A DNA stretch of 64,000 bases from Actinomycetes bacterium (GTDB taxonomy: Bacteria; Actinomycetota; Coriobacteriia; Anaerosomatales; JAGXFU01): positions 1 through 64,000 of the forward strand of contig JAGXFU010000015.1 in the NCBI GenBank assembly GCA_024637115.1, given 5' to 3'. The position numbers were made by a program, and so were the translations under genes. Of this stretch, positions 63,952 to 64,000 are shown piece by piece (the stretch's first letter is position 1; the number at the start of each line of letters is the position of its first letter). The notes beneath the pieces were generated by a model, which had not been told where the DNA came from, did not search any database, and saw nothing but the letters and a program-made list of their open reading frames with translations.

Positions 63952-64000
63952 CAGCGCGAGGAGGCGCTCGAACGACCTCCGTTTGGAGATTCCAGCTGTG

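Noticed and set aside
1-64000. CRISPR array, insertion sequences or prophage
   Set aside because: No regularly spaced repeats, transposase or phage structural genes were seen; the integrase is the integron type.

Overview
The window is high-GC, gene-dense bacterial chromosome. Cell-surface proteins ending in triplicate cell-wall-binding (CWB2-type) repeats, a short PurL with separate PurS and PurQ, abundant GTG starts, a multihaem cytochrome and a mercury-methylation gene pair together suggest an anaerobic or facultative actinomycetote, most like a Coriobacteriia/OPB41-type lineage. The taxonomic guess is inference from gene content; no 16S rRNA gene is present.

Layout. 1-2.9 kb: start of a lipoprotein gene running off the left edge, a lone integron-type integrase, a NifX-like protein and two small proteins. 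3.0-5.7 kb: a beta-helix surface protein. 5.8-6.6 kb: a phosphoesterase. 6.6-9.6 kb: an ArsR-controlled operon arsR-hgcA-hgcB-thioredoxin-permease, in which the first three genes overlap and several products end in cysteine-rich tails. hgcAB encodes the mercury methylation machinery. 9.7-11.4 kb: a membrane histidine kinase with a small membrane partner. 11.4-14.7 kb: metY-metX-metW behind a leader holding a short ORF with a run of methionine codons. 14.8-19.9 kb: a copper-handling cluster (SafE-like membrane protein with cupredoxin domain, CopZ-like chaperone, anchored cupredoxin, CopA ATPase), whose first large gene has its ribosome-binding site buried in a perfect inverted repeat. 20.1-22.2 kb: a two-component system. 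22.2-24.8 kb: an 11-haem cytochrome with a lipoprotein, then a Ca2+/Na+ antiporter.

From 25 to 50 kb the backbone is de novo purine synthesis in pieces (purC, purS, purQ, purL, purF, purM, purN, purH), followed by pabC-pabB for the 4-aminobenzoate part of folate, which supplies the formyl donor used by PurN and PurH. Two very large surface proteins sit between these pieces: a 1543-residue multicopper oxidase and a 1421-residue subtilisin-like protease, both ending in CWB2 repeats. 49.8-54.3 kb carries MscS, a trehalose-synthase-type glycosyltransferase and an OtsA-OtsB fusion, suggesting osmotic stress handling.

From 54.4 kb there are two tRNAs (Lys, Glu) and then a polymorphic-toxin locus: a 2310-residue secreted RHS protein with a toxin-like C-terminus, a membrane protein that may be its immunity partner, and a displaced RHS C-terminal cassette with a different tip and another small membrane protein. 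The two copies of the RHS core align without net gap at an offset of 1874 bases.

The features most worth attention are the arsR-hgcAB-thioredoxin-permease operon, the wall-anchored multicopper oxidase, the RHS cassette pair, and three candidate leader-RNA controls (upstream of metY, of the copper cluster and of purH). No CRISPR array, insertion sequence or rRNA gene was seen.
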